Positions 11,338 to 23,339 of a stretch of DNA of 64,000 bases are shown piece after piece. Location: the NCBI RefSeq assembly GCF_029168945.1, contig NC_083604.1:74912211-74976210 (forward strand), written 5' to 3'. A program made the translations under genes and the position numbers. The DNA is from Cannabis sativa. Its lineage: Eukaryota; Streptophyta; Magnoliopsida; Rosales; Cannabaceae. The notes beneath the pieces are model-generated. The model worked only from the letters and a program-made list of their open reading frames with translations. It ran no database searches and had not been told where the DNA came from. Each line of letters opens with the position of its first letter. The stretch's first letter is position 1.

Positions 11338-13269
11338 ATGTTTGTCACTAATTTGTATCACTGGAGTTCTCTCAAAATCCTAACTTCAACAAAACTCAAC
11401 ACATCACATTCACATAACATTTTTCGATCATACAATTTCGTTTCTCGCTGTTCTTCCTGTGCCTCTCACCTTTTCTCAACATTCTCTTGCAAAACCAGTC
11501 TAAACGAACAATCATGCGTGCAATATATTCAGAGGTGTGGGACCTTGAACCAGCTCAAACAAATACAGACCCAGATTTTCATGGCCGGATTACACCAAAG
11601 TAGGGGTCCTATCAACAAGCTCATGGCCTTCTGCACAGACCCATCTCTTGGTAACATGGGGTACGCTGAAAAGATATTTGATTTCATTCAAGAACCATCT
11701 CTGTTCATTTACAATGTTATGCTTAAAGCTTTAGCTAAACAGGGCAGCTTCAAAAGAGTGGTTTGGCTTTTTAATCGTTTAAGAGTGGTTGGCTTGTGGC
11801 CTGATAATTTCACGTACCCATATGTTCTTAAAGCAATTGGGTCCCTGGGAGATGTTCAAGAAGGAAGAAAGGTTCATGGGATTGTGATTAAAACTGGGCT
11901 TGAGTTCGATACGTATGTATGTAACTCCCTCATTGACATGTATGCTCAATTGGGTGAGGTTCAATTTTTCACCAAACTGTTTGAGGAAATGCCTCAGAGA
12001 GATTCTGTTTCTTGGAATGTCATGATTTCTGCTTATGTTAAGTGTAGGAGGTTTGGGGATGCTATTGATCTTTTCAGATGTATGAGAGTAGAGAGCAAAG
12101 AAAAGCCAACTGAAGCTACTATTGTGAGCACCCTATCCGCTTGTACAGCGTTGAAAGATATAGAACTTGGTAAGGACATTCATGATTATGTTAGAAACAA
12201 CCTTGATTTCACTGTCAGAATCAACAATGCATTATTAGATATGTATGCCAAGTGTGGTTTTTTAATCGACGCTCGAAAGATTTTTGATGAGATGCCAATG
12301 AAAAATGTCATCTGTTGGACTAGTCTGGTTTCTGGTTATGTACACTACAACAAGTTGGATGAAGCTAGAGAGTTGTTCGAAAGAAGTCCGTTTAAAGATG
12401 TGGTGCTTTGGACGGTTATGATCAATGGATATGTACAACACAATTGCTTTGATGAGGCAATTTCTCTATTCCAGGAGATGCAAAGACAAAGAGTGAAAGC
12501 AGATAGATTTACAGTGGTTTCTCTCCTCACAGGTTGTGCTCAGTTGGGAGTATTAGAACAAGGGAAATGGATTCACGGCTACATAAACGAACATGGAATC
12601 AAAATTGATGCTGTTGTTGGCACTGCTCTAATTGAAATGTATGGGAAATGCGGGTGCATCGATGAATCTCTGGAAATTTTCGAAGGAATAAGGGACAAAG
12701 ATACAGCCTCTTGGACTTCAATTATTTGTGGACTTGCCATGAATGGGCAGGCAAACAAAGCACTAGAGTTTTTCTCAGAAATGAAAAGAGTTGGCATTAA
12801 CCCTGACTATATCACATTTATTGGTGTTTTAAGTGCTTGTAGTCATGCAGGTTTGGTTGAAGATGGCCGCCGGTACTTCCACTCTATGACAACTCTGTAC
12901 AACATTGAGCCAAAGTTAGAACACTACGGGTGTCTGATTGACCTTTTCGGTCGAGCTGGACTGTTACATGAAGCAGAAGAGTTTATAGAAAAGATCCCAA
13001 ATGATAATATTGAGACTATTATTCCACTTTACGGTGCATTGCTTAGCGCTTGTAGAATCCATGGAAATGTTGAGATGGGGGAACGGGTGGCAAGAAGGCT
13101 AGCAGATATTGAATCAAGTGATTCTAGTGTTCACATGCTTCTTGCTAACATTTATGCCTCTGCTGATAGATGGGAAGACATGACAAAGGTGAGAAGGAAC
13201 ATGAATAATCTCCGAGTTAGAAAGGTACCAGGATGTAGTTCAGTAGAGATTAACAGTTTCGTCTGTTAG
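11338..13269 (+). CDS. E-class (PLS) pentatricopeptide repeat protein, At1g31430-like
   Basis: Intronless 643-residue protein. The Ser/Thr/Arg-rich N-terminus has few acidic residues, consistent with organelle import. About a dozen P, L and S repeats follow (IYNVMLKAL..., SWNVMISAYV..., NALLDMYAKCG..., CWTSLVSGYV..., WTVMINGYVQ..., SWTSIICGLAMNG...). The E-type C-terminal motif follows (GCLIDLFGRAGLLHEAEEFIEKIP..., LLANIYASADRWEDMTKVRR, VPGCSSVEI). PLS proteins bind organelle RNA and often specify C-to-U editing sites. Order and wording of repeats match my memory of Arabidopsis At1g31430 closely. The frame stops at VEINSFVC, so the segment after the E motif is very short compared with that relative. 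ATG-TAA directly precedes the start codon. Confidence 0.9.
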   Translation: MFVTNLYHWSSLKILTSTKLNTSHSHNIFRSYNFVSRCSSCASHLFSTFSCKTSLNEQSCVQYIQRCGTLNQLKQIQTQIFMAGLHQSRGPINKLMAFCTDPSLGNMGYAEKIFDFIQEPSLFIYNVMLKALAKQGSFKRVVWLFNRLRVVGLWPDNFTYPYVLKAIGSLGDVQEGRKVHGIVIKTGLEFDTYVCNSLIDMYAQLGEVQFFTKLFEEMPQRDSVSWNVMISAYVKCRRFGDAIDLFRCMRVESKEKPTEATIVSTLSACTALKDIELGKDIHDYVRNNLDFTVRINNALLDMYAKCGFLIDARKIFDEMPMKNVICWTSLVSGYVHYNKLDEARELFERSPFKDVVLWTVMINGYVQHNCFDEAISLFQEMQRQRVKADRFTVVSLLTGCAQLGVLEQGKWIHGYINEHGIKIDAVVGTALIEMYGKCGCIDESLEIFEGIRDKDTASWTSIICGLAMNGQANKALEFFSEMKRVGINPDYITFIGVLSACSHAGLVEDGRRYFHSMTTLYNIEPKLEHYGCLIDLFGRAGLLHEAEEFIEKIPNDNIETIIPLYGALLSACRIHGNVEMGERVARRLADIESSDSSVHMLLANIYASADRWEDMTKVRRNMNNLRVRKVPGCSSVEINSFVC

Positions 13270-13651
13270 TATTTTATTAGAGATGTGAGAACACTAGAAT
13301 GAAGAAATCCTTGTTGAGATCAATAGAGAAATCTGCACCAAGAGTCCAATTGCATCTTCTTGTGTCCTTATTGTTGAAGCTATGAAGAGACATTTGAAAG
13401 AGTCCAACTGCTGCTTCTACTTACCATGTTCTTCATTGGCCTAGTGTGGTTTGTTTAATTAAAATCACAAAGCCCCTTGTGCATGTATTAAGAATAGTTG
13501 ATGGGATGCACTTACTGTTCGTTTCTTACGCTGAATTATATAATATTGATTTGTATAGTATTATTTTAAATTGTATTGTATATTATATTTTTGTGTAATA
13601 TTATGTTGAATTTTGATTTATATAAAAATATTGTATATCACACAATACTAA
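13270..13651. other. 3' flank of PPR gene up to LINE insertion
   Basis: About 380 bases of AT-rich sequence, presumably 3' UTR and spacer. It ends at the LINE target-site duplication; no other gene is seen. Confidence 0.5.
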
Positions 13652-13666
13652 AATATGTACCAAATG

Positions 13667-16600
13667 TTGGCTCTGTGAACCACTTTGTTTTCAAGTTGTA
13701 AAGGAGTGTTGGGAGGAATATCCTTCGGTGGGGATTCAAGAGAAAATTCAGCGGTGTGGGGAGATTCTCTCAGAGTGGGGAAAAGACTACTCTAGAAACT
13801 TTGCTTCTCGCATTAAACACTGGAAAAATGAGGCGAGACGATGGAAGAATGGCCGTGATCCTGATGCCATTACTAAGTACAAAGAGGCCGAGACTGAGCT
13901 TTTCGAAGTTCTCACTCAAAAGGAGGTTTTTTGGCGCCAACGCTCGAAGCAACTTTGGTTGCAAGAGGGAGATAAAAATAGCAAATTCTTTCATGCTACG
14001 GCTTCATCTCGGCGGCGGACGAATGCCATTGATAAGCTTCAGAAGGACGATGGAACTTGGGTTGACTGGGATTCGGGTTTATCTGAGGTTATGTGTTCTT
14101 ATTTTCGAAATCTATTTACTAGTTCTCCTTGCCATATGGATGATGTTCTTGATGGTATTTTACCCTCTATTTCTTCGGCCCAGAATGATTTTTTAATGCA
14201 ACCTTTGACTGATGAAGAAGTGAAAGCAGCTCTTTTCCAGATGCACCCAGATAAGTCTCCGGGTCCTGATGGTATGACACCAGGGTTCTATCAAAAGTTT
14301 TGGGCTATTGTGGGCGCTGATGTGATTAAACAGGTTCGGTCTTTTTTCTTAGTTGGTCATTTGCCAATTGGTCTTAATCATATTAATCTGGTGTTGATCC
14401 CTAAGAAGAAAAATGCCACTACCATGGGAGACCTGCGCCCTATTGCTCTCTGTAATGTTCTTTACAAGGTGTGTTCTAAAGTGCTTGCTAATCGGTTGAA
14501 GAGTGTTCTTCCCTCTGTGATTTCTGAAAACCAAAGTGCTTTTATCCCGGGGCATCTTATCACTGATAATATTATGGTTTCGTTTGAGGTAATGCATTAT
14601 CTTAAGCGGAAGAGGGTCGGTAAGGAAGGTTATATGGCTCTGAAGCTTGATATGAGCAAAACTTATGATCGGGTTGAGTGGATTTTTCTTCGTCACATGA
14701 TGCTTAAAATGGGTTTTCAAGACCGAATGGTGGATTTTATTATGCATTGTGTTTCTTCGGTTTCTTACACAATTACTCATGGGGGTCGTGAGATGGGGCC
14801 GATTACACCGGGAAGGGGTCTTCGTCAAGGTGATCCCCTCTCTCCTTATTTGTTTCTGTTGTGTGCTGAGGGTCTTTCTGCTCTTATAAAGAGATTTGAA
14901 GCCAGGAGTGTTCTTCATGGGTGTCGTGTGTGTAATGGTGCTCCTGTTGTTTCTCATATGTTGTTTGCTGACGATTGCTACATTTATTGCAAAGCCATTG
15001 CTAGGAAGGCTCATAGCATTCTTCTTTTACTTCAACTTTTCGAACAAGCTTCAGGTCAGTGTGTTAACTATTCAAAATCAAATATATTTTTTAGTTTAAA
15101 CACTACCTCCGCTTCTCGACAAGATATGTGTAATCTGCTCCGCATGCATGAAGCTCCTGACAATAGTATGTATCTCGGCCTCCCCTGTGTTATGGGCCGT
15201 AATAAGAATGCCATACTTGGTTTCTTGAAGGATAAAATGCAGAAACGAATTTTGAGTTGGGAAGGTCGTTTGCTTTCTAAAGCAGGTAAAGAGGTGTTGA
15301 TCAAAACTGTTGCCCAAGCTCTCCCTACTTATGCTATGTCTGTCTTCTTGTTGCCTGTGGAAACTTGTAATAAGTTAGAAGGAATGATGAGTAAATATTG
15401 GTGGAGCTCGGGCTCTAATAAAAAACGTGGGGTCAGTTGGTCAAGTTGGAAGAATATGTGTCGGCATAAACATCATGGTGGGCTTGGTTTTCGTCACTTA
15501 CGGGATTTCAACTTAGCTATGCTAGGAAAACAAGCTTGGAGATTAGTCTCGAATGAGCATTCTTTGGTTAGTCGGGTCTATAAGGCTCGATATTACTCTC
15601 ATGGGTCGTTTTGACTGCTTCTCTTGGTCAGAATCCTAGTTTTATTTGGAAAAGCATCTTCGAAACACAAGAGCTGATCAAGAAAGGCGCTCGACGGGTT
15701 GTTGGTCCTGGTACAAGTATTAGTGTTCAGTTTGATCCTTGGTTAGAAGATGCTTCACATCCGTGGGTCACTACTATTGCTAATGGTATGGAGCAGTGGA
15801 AGGTTAACAATCTCATGGTGCCAGGAGAAAGATATTGGGATTTGGAAGTGATCTCCGATATCTTCAATGATCGGGATAAGGAGTTAATTTTGAAGACCAA
15901 CATTGTTCAGGAGTCCACGATTGATACTTGGTATTGGTCTTTGGATCTGCATGGTGCTTACACTGTAAGAGAGGCCTATCGTTTGCTTCATCAGGCTGAT
16001 GTCTCTAACACTAGTGACTTTGAGATGAAAATTTGGAAGATCGCTTGGAAGCTTCAAGTCCCTCCGAAAGTTCACCAACTTATGTGGCGTGCTTTGACAG
16101 GCTGTTTGGCTACTAAAGTTCAACTTAATACCAAGCACATCCCTCTTGATCAAATATGTCCCATGTGTCACCAAGCGACTGAGACGATCATCCATCTATT
16201 GGTTCTATGTCCCTTTGCAGGATCATGTTTGTAGAGGTCGAGTTTAAATATGGTCTCGGTGTCTTTGACTTCATTTTGGGATTTGTTTAGTCAGATGATA
16301 CTTCAGCACTCTACTATGGCACAAGAGGAATTATTAATGGTGATTTGGGCAATTTGGCATGCCCGAAATGAGCTAGTTTGGTGGGAGAAATCACTGTCAG
16401 CGGCGGAGGTTATTCTATTGGCAAGAGTAGTCCTTAATCAATGGAGAAATGCTCAACAAAGGAGATTGGGGTCTTTATTTGTTCCTTCGGGTTCGAACAT
16501 AGACTTGGAGCATTGGGTGAAACCGGTTATGGGAAAGATTAAGGTAAATGTTGATGGCGCAATCTTTGAAAATGACGGAAAGTTTGGAGCGGCTGCCGTG

Positions 16601-16999
16601 GCTCGAGACCATGATGGTCGGTTCATTGAAGCCTTCACGGTCCTCTTGGAGGGGTCCGTGGACCCGGCCATAGCTGAAGTTGTGGGGGTTAAGGAGGCTC
16701 TGAGTTGGATAAAGAGACACCAATGGGGTCGGGTTGAAGTTGAGACAGATTCTTTGGTTGGTGTTCAAGCAATCCGAGGTTCGGTCATCATTCCATCTCC
16801 TTTTGGCCAACATGTGTGTGCTTGTCGTACATTGTTGGCTTCCTTACCTTTAGTCACGATTCATTTTGTTAAACGTTCTGTAAATAAAGCTGCACACTGT
16901 CTTGCTCGTAGCTCTTGTTTGTATTTAGATCATATTTTCAGTGAGAGTAATGCTCCTGCTGATCTTTTATCTATTGTAATGGTTGAAAGTTCATTCTAA
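13667..16999 (+). pseudogene. LINE ORF2 remnant: reverse transcriptase, zf-RVT and RNase H
   Basis: Reverse transcriptase with KSPGPDGMTPGFY, SENQSAFIPGHLITDN, LKLDMSKTYDRVEW, GRGLRQGDPLSPYLF and catalytic FADD (HMLFADDCYIY), read in one frame to 15614. A frameshift there moves the rest to another frame, which continues with the zf-RVT region (WKLQVPPKVHQLMWR, CPMCHQATETIIHLL). A TAG stop at 16232-16234 interrupts it. An RNase H domain follows in the same frame (VNVDGAIFENDGKFGAAAVARD, EVETDSLVGVQ, FVKRSVNKAAHCLAR) to 16999. In the intact family these are one polyprotein. This copy cannot make full ORF2. Confidence 0.9.
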
Positions 17000-17030
17000 T
17001 AAAGTTTACCATTTTCCTTAAAAAAAAAAA
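13667..17030 (+). mobile_element. 5'-truncated L1-type LINE with poly(A) and 15-bp target duplication
   Basis: AATATGTACCAAATG lies at 13652-13666 and again at 17031-17045, directly after an A tail, so the insertion is bounded at both ends. Coding begins at the very first bases in mid-ORF2 (VVKECWEEYPSV), so ORF1 and the endonuclease domain are missing, as expected for incomplete target-primed reverse transcription. The near-identical duplication suggests a fairly recent event. The element sits between PPR gene 11338-13269 and NLR copy B. Confidence 0.92.
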
Positions 17031-17045
17031 AATATGTACCAAATG

Positions 17046-17930
17046 AACTCAATAAATGAATGAAACATATCCAAGAACTTACAGGGAGACTTGCCTTCCA
17101 TAATGAGCTTTGGGATATAATATTTAATTGATTACTTGACCAAGAGCCAGCTATATATTTTAGTGGGGCAATATATAAATATAGATTTAAAAAATATAAA
17201 ATTTATAGGGATAAGAATATTAATTTTAATAGACTAAAAAGTAAAATACTTAAAAAATTTTGTTAATGAAAAATTGAGGGAACCATATGACCCACATGCC
17301 CTTTTTCCTTGTGGTTTCTTAAAACAATTTCTTTTTACTGTATAATCTTTAATTAATGAATTAATAAATCCATTTAAATGTCTTTTTTGTCCATTAGGAT
17401 AAGAAGTGTCATCAGACAACTTTTTTTTTCTTTTTTTTTTTTTTTTTTACTATTACATCTAATCCGCAATCCCCATAATACTCTTTTACTTTTGACCTAA
17501 TCCACATAATTAACGACTTGGTTAGCTTTTTTTTTTTCTTTCAGTTTATAAGTAATTTAGTTTAAAATGCTATTAGATTTTTTTTTTTCATAATTATTGT
17601 AAAGATCATAGTTAGCCTATTATTGTAATTTCAACTTGAGCTATATGTAATAAATTATGTCCAATTTATCTACTAATACAAATTTCCATTTACCTTTAAG
17701 AAAAAGATCTCCCAAAGTCACCAAACAACTTATAATAACAAGTTTTAAAATATCAATACTCATTTTTAAAATTTGTGTTCCTATTCTATGTGATTGTTTA
17801 TTATGTTATAACAAAAATGAAACAAATAAATAAATAGAACTACTTTCTATTTTAACCTTAATTCAAGAACTTCATCTTTAAGGTTCTCTCACACGGTACA
17901 TTGACTTTACATTATGTAAAAAATAAAGAG
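17046..17930. other. AT-rich intergenic sequence
   Basis: Poly(T) tracts and no supported gene or bounded repeat. Confidence 0.5.
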
Positions 17931-17932
17931 AC

Positions 17933-18722
17933 TGTTTAGCTATGTTTTCAGTTTTCAATTTTCGGAATTGTATTTTTAAAACTAAGAATAGAAAACAGTT
18001 TTTTGTTAATGGTGTTTAGCTCACATTCTTTCAAACTATTTTTAGAATTCTTTTTTACTAAAAAAAAAAAATCAATATTCTACACCAGACCATGACATGA
18101 ACCCATCCTACTCCGGACTCAGACCAGGACCTGAACCTCGGACCCCTGCCTGAACCCAGACCCAGACCCCAGACCCTAACCCGAACCCAGACCCAAGCAC
18201 GAACCCAAACTCAAACCCTGACCCCGGACTCGGACCCAGACCCTAAACCAAACTCAAACCTGGACCCAAACATCGGACTTGGACCCAGACCCCGGACTCG
18301 GACCCGGACCCGGACACAAACCCCAGACCCGAATCCAAACTCGGACCCCAGATCCCGAACCCTGACCCATACCTCGGACCCTGACCGTACCCCAATCCCT
18401 GACTCGGACCTGGACACCGGACTCGGACCCGGACCCGAACCCTGAACTAAGACCCGGACCCCGGATCCCAAACCCGAACTCGGACCCTGACCCAAACCCA
18501 GACCCAGACTCGGACCCCACCTGAACCCTGGATGCCGACTTGGACCCTAGACTCGGACCCGACCCTAGACCCGGCCTAGGGCCTAGGACCTTGGACCTAG
18601 CCCCAGGTCTGAATTTGGGTTTGAGTTCGGGGTCAGGGTTTGGGGTCGAGGTTCGGGTCTGAATTTGGGTTTGTCTAGTTTTTTTAAAACTCAATTTTTA
18701 AAAAATTTGGCTAAACAACTCT
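17933..18722. repeat. Foldback element with expanded GGACCC-type hexamer core (copy 1)
   Basis: The left arm has GTTTAGCTATGTTTTCAG and the right arm, on the reverse strand, ends AGAGTTGTTTAGCC. Between about 18105 and 18665 lies a degenerate short tandem repeat of GGACCC, GAACCC and CAGACCC. The same arms and the same CGGACCC/GGTCTGGGT-type core recur in shorter form at about 23340-23805 and 42231-42614. Long open frames here (Gly/Ser/Val/Arg runs on the minus strand) come from the repeat and are not genes. Confidence 0.65.
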
Positions 18723-19183
18723 AAAATAGAAAATAATTTTTGAGTTATGAAGCCAAAACACTTAAAAATTAAATATATTTGCAAGATAGTTGGTAATTTT
18801 TTAGACCAAATTACCAAAAATGTGTAAAATTAATCAGACATATGTATATATTTTTTAAAAAATAAATGAATAAAAATTTACTCATTCTACACGTGTAAAA
18901 TAAATCCAAAAATTTATAAAATTTCTTAATAAATACTATATACACCATCATAAAAAAAATTAGAATTAAAACTATTTGAATATAAAAAACATGATGATGG
19001 GAGTGTACAAACACAATTTCTATTTAAATGATATACATTTATTATGTATCATGTATATGTCCATATTTTATATGACTCTTATAGATTAAACAAAAATAAA
19101 ACTTGCATGGCATCACAAAAAACCAGTCATTAAACAAGAATATTTCAAAAACTCAGTTAAACTTCATGAATTTCTCAATGTCA
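18723..19183. other. 3' flank of NLR copy B
   Basis: AT-rich with no supported gene; probably the 3' UTR side of the minus-strand NLR. Confidence 0.45.
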
Positions 19184-22100
19184 TCATGAGTCAAGCCAAT
19201 ATAAGTTAACATCATCCTTGGCCAACCTAAGCTCAATATTGGCATCAGCAGGCAAATAAAATTCCCATACTTGTTTTAACACCTCATCACACACCACATC
19301 TTTAAGCTGTTGAAAGTCAAGAACTGATGAAGGCAACTCCACCAATCTCCAACAGTTTTTCATGTTTAAATTCCTTAAACTGCGTAGCTGACCGATGTTT
19401 TCAGGCAAGTTTCGAATGCTGATGCAGTCTGATATGTCAAGAAATGTTAGCTTGGATAGGGTGCAGATGGAGTCTGGTAACTTTTCTAACTCAATACAAG
19501 ATCTTAGCCTCAACACTTGTAGATTGACCAAGTTCCCCATGTCATCAGGCAGTGAAGACAGATCATGACAATGTGTTATGCTCAGCTTCTTCAGCTTGAT
19601 TAGATCACAGAACCCATCAGACAGTGTCTCCAAATCATTGCAATAGTCAAAGTTAATTTCTTCTAGATTTGGAAACACTTCTGATATCTTGATACAACTG
19701 AAGGCTTGCCCAATTTCACACATGAAGAGAGATAATTTCTGCAGTTTCTTCAGTACAATGTGAGTTTCTTTCAGGGATGGAATCGAAATGCGCTCTAGTC
19801 TGATTCGAGTCAGATTGGTTAAGGTGTCAAGTATCTCAAAGTTGGTTAATTGAGCTGGTAAGAAGCTGTAGTTTGTGATTATTAGAACCTTTAGTTTGCT
19901 CATGTGTTTCACAAACTCTGGCAAGGCATGAGTCTTGGTTTGAAAATTCAGAACTAGAACTTTTGCTTCAGGTACTTTGATGTCACACCAATTCGATGTA
20001 AATGATTCATCTGCAAAGATAAAGGGAATCTCAATTAGACCAAACCAAAAATTTATATTATGTCTTTTTTGAATGAGAGGGAGAGAGAAAGAGAGATCAA
20101 CCAGTTGAAAAAGCTACTAAGTGGGCATTGAAAGGCTGATCAATTTGTTTTTTCCACCACTGAGGAAGATTTTCTCCAGCTATTTCTACAATCATTCTTT
20201 TCCTCTTTTCTAATGGATCTTGCTTGCTTTGGTGTAAAGCTAGCTCTCTAAGCATACCATGCTGAGTAACAAAGTGTTCACTGTAGTAATCATCTATTTC
20301 ATCTGCATCTTTTCTAAATATATATTAAAAAAGTAAAGTTAGCTATGAGCAAATAACTATGCTGTGTTGAAAATAGACAGTTTTTGAACCAAGAAAAGTC
20401 ATGCTGCATCATACCTTGTCACAACAATATTTGCAAGATTTCGATCACGAAGCTCATAAAGGTTAGTGATGGCATCATCTTCTGTTACTCCATACAATTC
20501 TGCAAAAATATCAATGAGAGCAGTTGCAGGGATTCTTCTGAGTTCAGGGAACAAACCAATATCCATGAAACATTCCTTGAGAATAGCATGCTTCTCATCC
20601 AAGACATCTAAGATGGTTTGCAAACAAGAAAGAAGATCACTCTCAGAACTGAGAATAGATGAGTCATCTGTGGACCATTTCTTAAGCTGTCTATGCCAAA
20701 ATCGGGGGTCCTGCCCCCTTAATGATGAGCCAATCAGTTTAAGTGCAATAGGAACTCTCTTACAATAATCCACTGCCTGCAATTCAACTCACACTTATTA
20801 AAATCATTTTGTTTCTTCTTTAATCTTGTTTATGCAGATATTGCAGACTGATATAATAGTGTATGTACGTACCTTTTTCAGTAGATCATTTGGAATGGCT
20901 GCATTTTCATCTTCGAACGTGGCATAATGCAAGAAAATAGCCTTTGCATCTTCATCACTCAGTTGTTTCATTTCATATTGATGCTTAAATCTTGGAAATG
21001 GATACCTTGATGTCACCAAAATCTTGTAATCAGGTATTTGGAAAACAAACTTTTCAACAAGGGACTCTGTTCCAGACCAAACATCATCAAGTACTAACAA
21101 TACAGGCTCTTTTCCAATTTCTCTCAAGAGCTCTTCCAATTTGAGTTCTGAATCTTTGTTGTCTTTGAAATTAGATACAGAATAGCCTTTGTGCTGATAA
21201 AGTTCTTGAACAATAAGACCCAAGTTGGGATTCTTTGCTACTGTTACAAACAAGATGTTGGTCTTGAATTTCTCTACACATAACAAAAAACACAAGAAGA
21301 AACTCATAAGTAAAAATAGGCAAATCATATAAGCATACTATTACGATGAAACAATTTATAGAGTTAGCGAGGGAACCTAGCAAAAAAAACTCTAGTTAGA
21401 CTGGACTTGTTCATCAAAAGTTTCAATGAACTAGAAAAGAACACATTTTTACTTCAATTGGACTTCTCACAGATACTGAGTCCATTAACTATAAATCACT
21501 AACTAACTATATGGGCTAAAATGACAAAAATGTTAATGTAAGCCCAAAATTAAGTATTCCACCCTAGAGATCTAGTTCAATATTAATGGTCAAATAAAGT
21601 CACAATCTTGAGTATCATTATCATATCAAATCAGAGTGAACTGAAAGCACCTAAATATTATAAGAAATTCTCTTAGATATGAAAAGGGTACCTTTGATTT
21701 GATCATCATTGCATAGCTTTTTAATCAAAGTGGTCTTCCCACACCCTGGAGGAGCAGTAACCAAGATTGGTTCAGTCATAACATCATCAACTCTTAAAAG
21801 CTTCATCTTCAACACCTCAAGAGAGTCACTCAAACCAACAGTAAAGTCTGGTGGTTCAGGAACATTACAAGAACCCTTCACCTCAATCTGTCTTAAATTC
21901 CCTTGGCTTGTTCCTCCAACAGTGCTGGCATGGATTTCCTTCACCAACATATGAGTCTCATTGGTAGTTCTGGCTATCAAAAGAGGTAAAATCCTGAGCA
22001 AACGGTCAAGAGACTCATCCAAATCCTGAAGCTTGGTAGTATAGCCATGTCTTTTCCACATGTATTTCCAATTACTATACTTGTCACATTTCTCAACTAA

Positions 22101-22337
22101 CTCCTTCCCTTTCACCATTTTGAGTACAAACTCTTCCATCTCAGATTTTTGCCTATCCAGAGCCATATTAGACTCTACTATTTGGTTGATTAAAGGGTTC
22201 ATAGCTTGGACTTTTTGCTTGATCTTGATGATCATGCCTTTGAACATTACAGCTTTTTCTATTGGGACTTTTACCAAACAGTCGAACAATATTTGAAAGG
22301 GTGGTCCTATTGCTGCTCCAAGAAACAAATCTGCCAT
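19184..22337 (-). CDS. NRG1: NRG1-type RPW8-NB-ARC-LRR helper NLR, copy B (intact, QHG motif)
   Basis: Paralogue of the gene at 4670-7935 with the same five-exon design: 22337-21692, 21273-20873, 20776-20415, 20313-20102, 20010-19184. The exons total 2448 bases, an open 815-residue frame with the same intron phases (1,0,2,1). The RPW8 N-terminus (MADLFLGAAIGPPFQILFDCLVK) is followed by VPEPPDFTVGL, P-loop TAPPGCGKTTL, LLVLDDVW, KILVTSRY, VPIALKLIGSS and an LRR exon. Exon 4 is the same length in both copies (212 bases). The MHD-equivalent reads VTQHGMLREL, where copy A has QHD, so the Asp that contacts bound nucleotide in NLRs is Gly. The frame is otherwise undamaged. Expected role is immune helper NLR; the altered motif leaves its regulation uncertain. 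Confidence 0.92.
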
Positions 22338-22645
22338 ATTGATCGAAACTATGTATAATATTATTCTTGTGAAATAAATGATGAAATATTTAAACTAATA
22401 ATCCCAAGAGAATGATCAAGAGTGAAATCAGAAAAAGTCTACGTTTGACTAATTCTGATTCAAAGTTCAAAACCTGATATGTATTCATAATAACTTTTTA
22501 ATTTAGAACGCGTGTGTGTATTATAAAAGTTTCGATGTTAAAGACATGTAGAGATATAAAGATGGTAGTTGCTTAGAATTGAAGCAACAAATTGGGACAG
22601 AATAAATTATGGAGCAGTAAAGATGTTAAATTATGGACCTATACA

Positions 22646-22678
<33 letters not shown>

Positions 22679-23339
22679 CATTTTTTTTTTCACTTTAAAT
22701 TAATTTTTTTTTTCCAAAATTCATATAACAATCCACATAGAAACTTAAACGGTAAATTAAAAAAAAAAGTATATAGAGTAATTTTCCTAATTTTTTTTAG
22801 TTTTGACCAGCTAAATCCTCTCAAGTCTCAACTATTATTTCACTTGCATTTAATAACCTTCTAAGCAAGCTTAAATTTTGGTATAAAACGCTCGAAACTA
22901 CTAAATTGTTCACAAATTTAAATAGCGTGCACGCGACACGTTTATATTGTTACATTTAATATTATTATTTAAAAATTATTAAAATAAAAAAGTCTTTTCA
23001 TTTATATAGTTTAAAATAATTTTTTTTGTATTTTTACAAAAATTCACATAGCAACCAAGAGAGCAACTTAAATTACAACTAAAATCCACATAACAACCCA
23101 CATAGAAATTACCGGAGCAATTAAAACCGTAAATTTAAAAGAAAAAAAAGTTAAAAAATGGTATACATAGTAATTTTCCTAAAATAAATTCAAAAATTAT
23201 TTTAAAACAAAAAAATAATTAAAATTATAAAGTTATTAAAAAAATTAAAAAATTAAAAAAAAAATATTTCAATAAGAAATCCAAATAAATAAGACAGACA
23301 ATATTCGAAAACTTTACATTTTAAAGAAAAAAATAATAA
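22338..23339. other. Upstream region of NLR copy B, AT-rich
   Basis: Likely promoter side of the minus-strand NLR. It contains a long T tract (about 22650-22690). No supported gene. Confidence 0.45.

Noticed and set aside
18211..18694. Two long minus-strand frames rich in Gly, Ser, Val and Arg
   Set aside because: They are translations of the GGACCC-type hexamer repeat; no start context, domain or splice signals.
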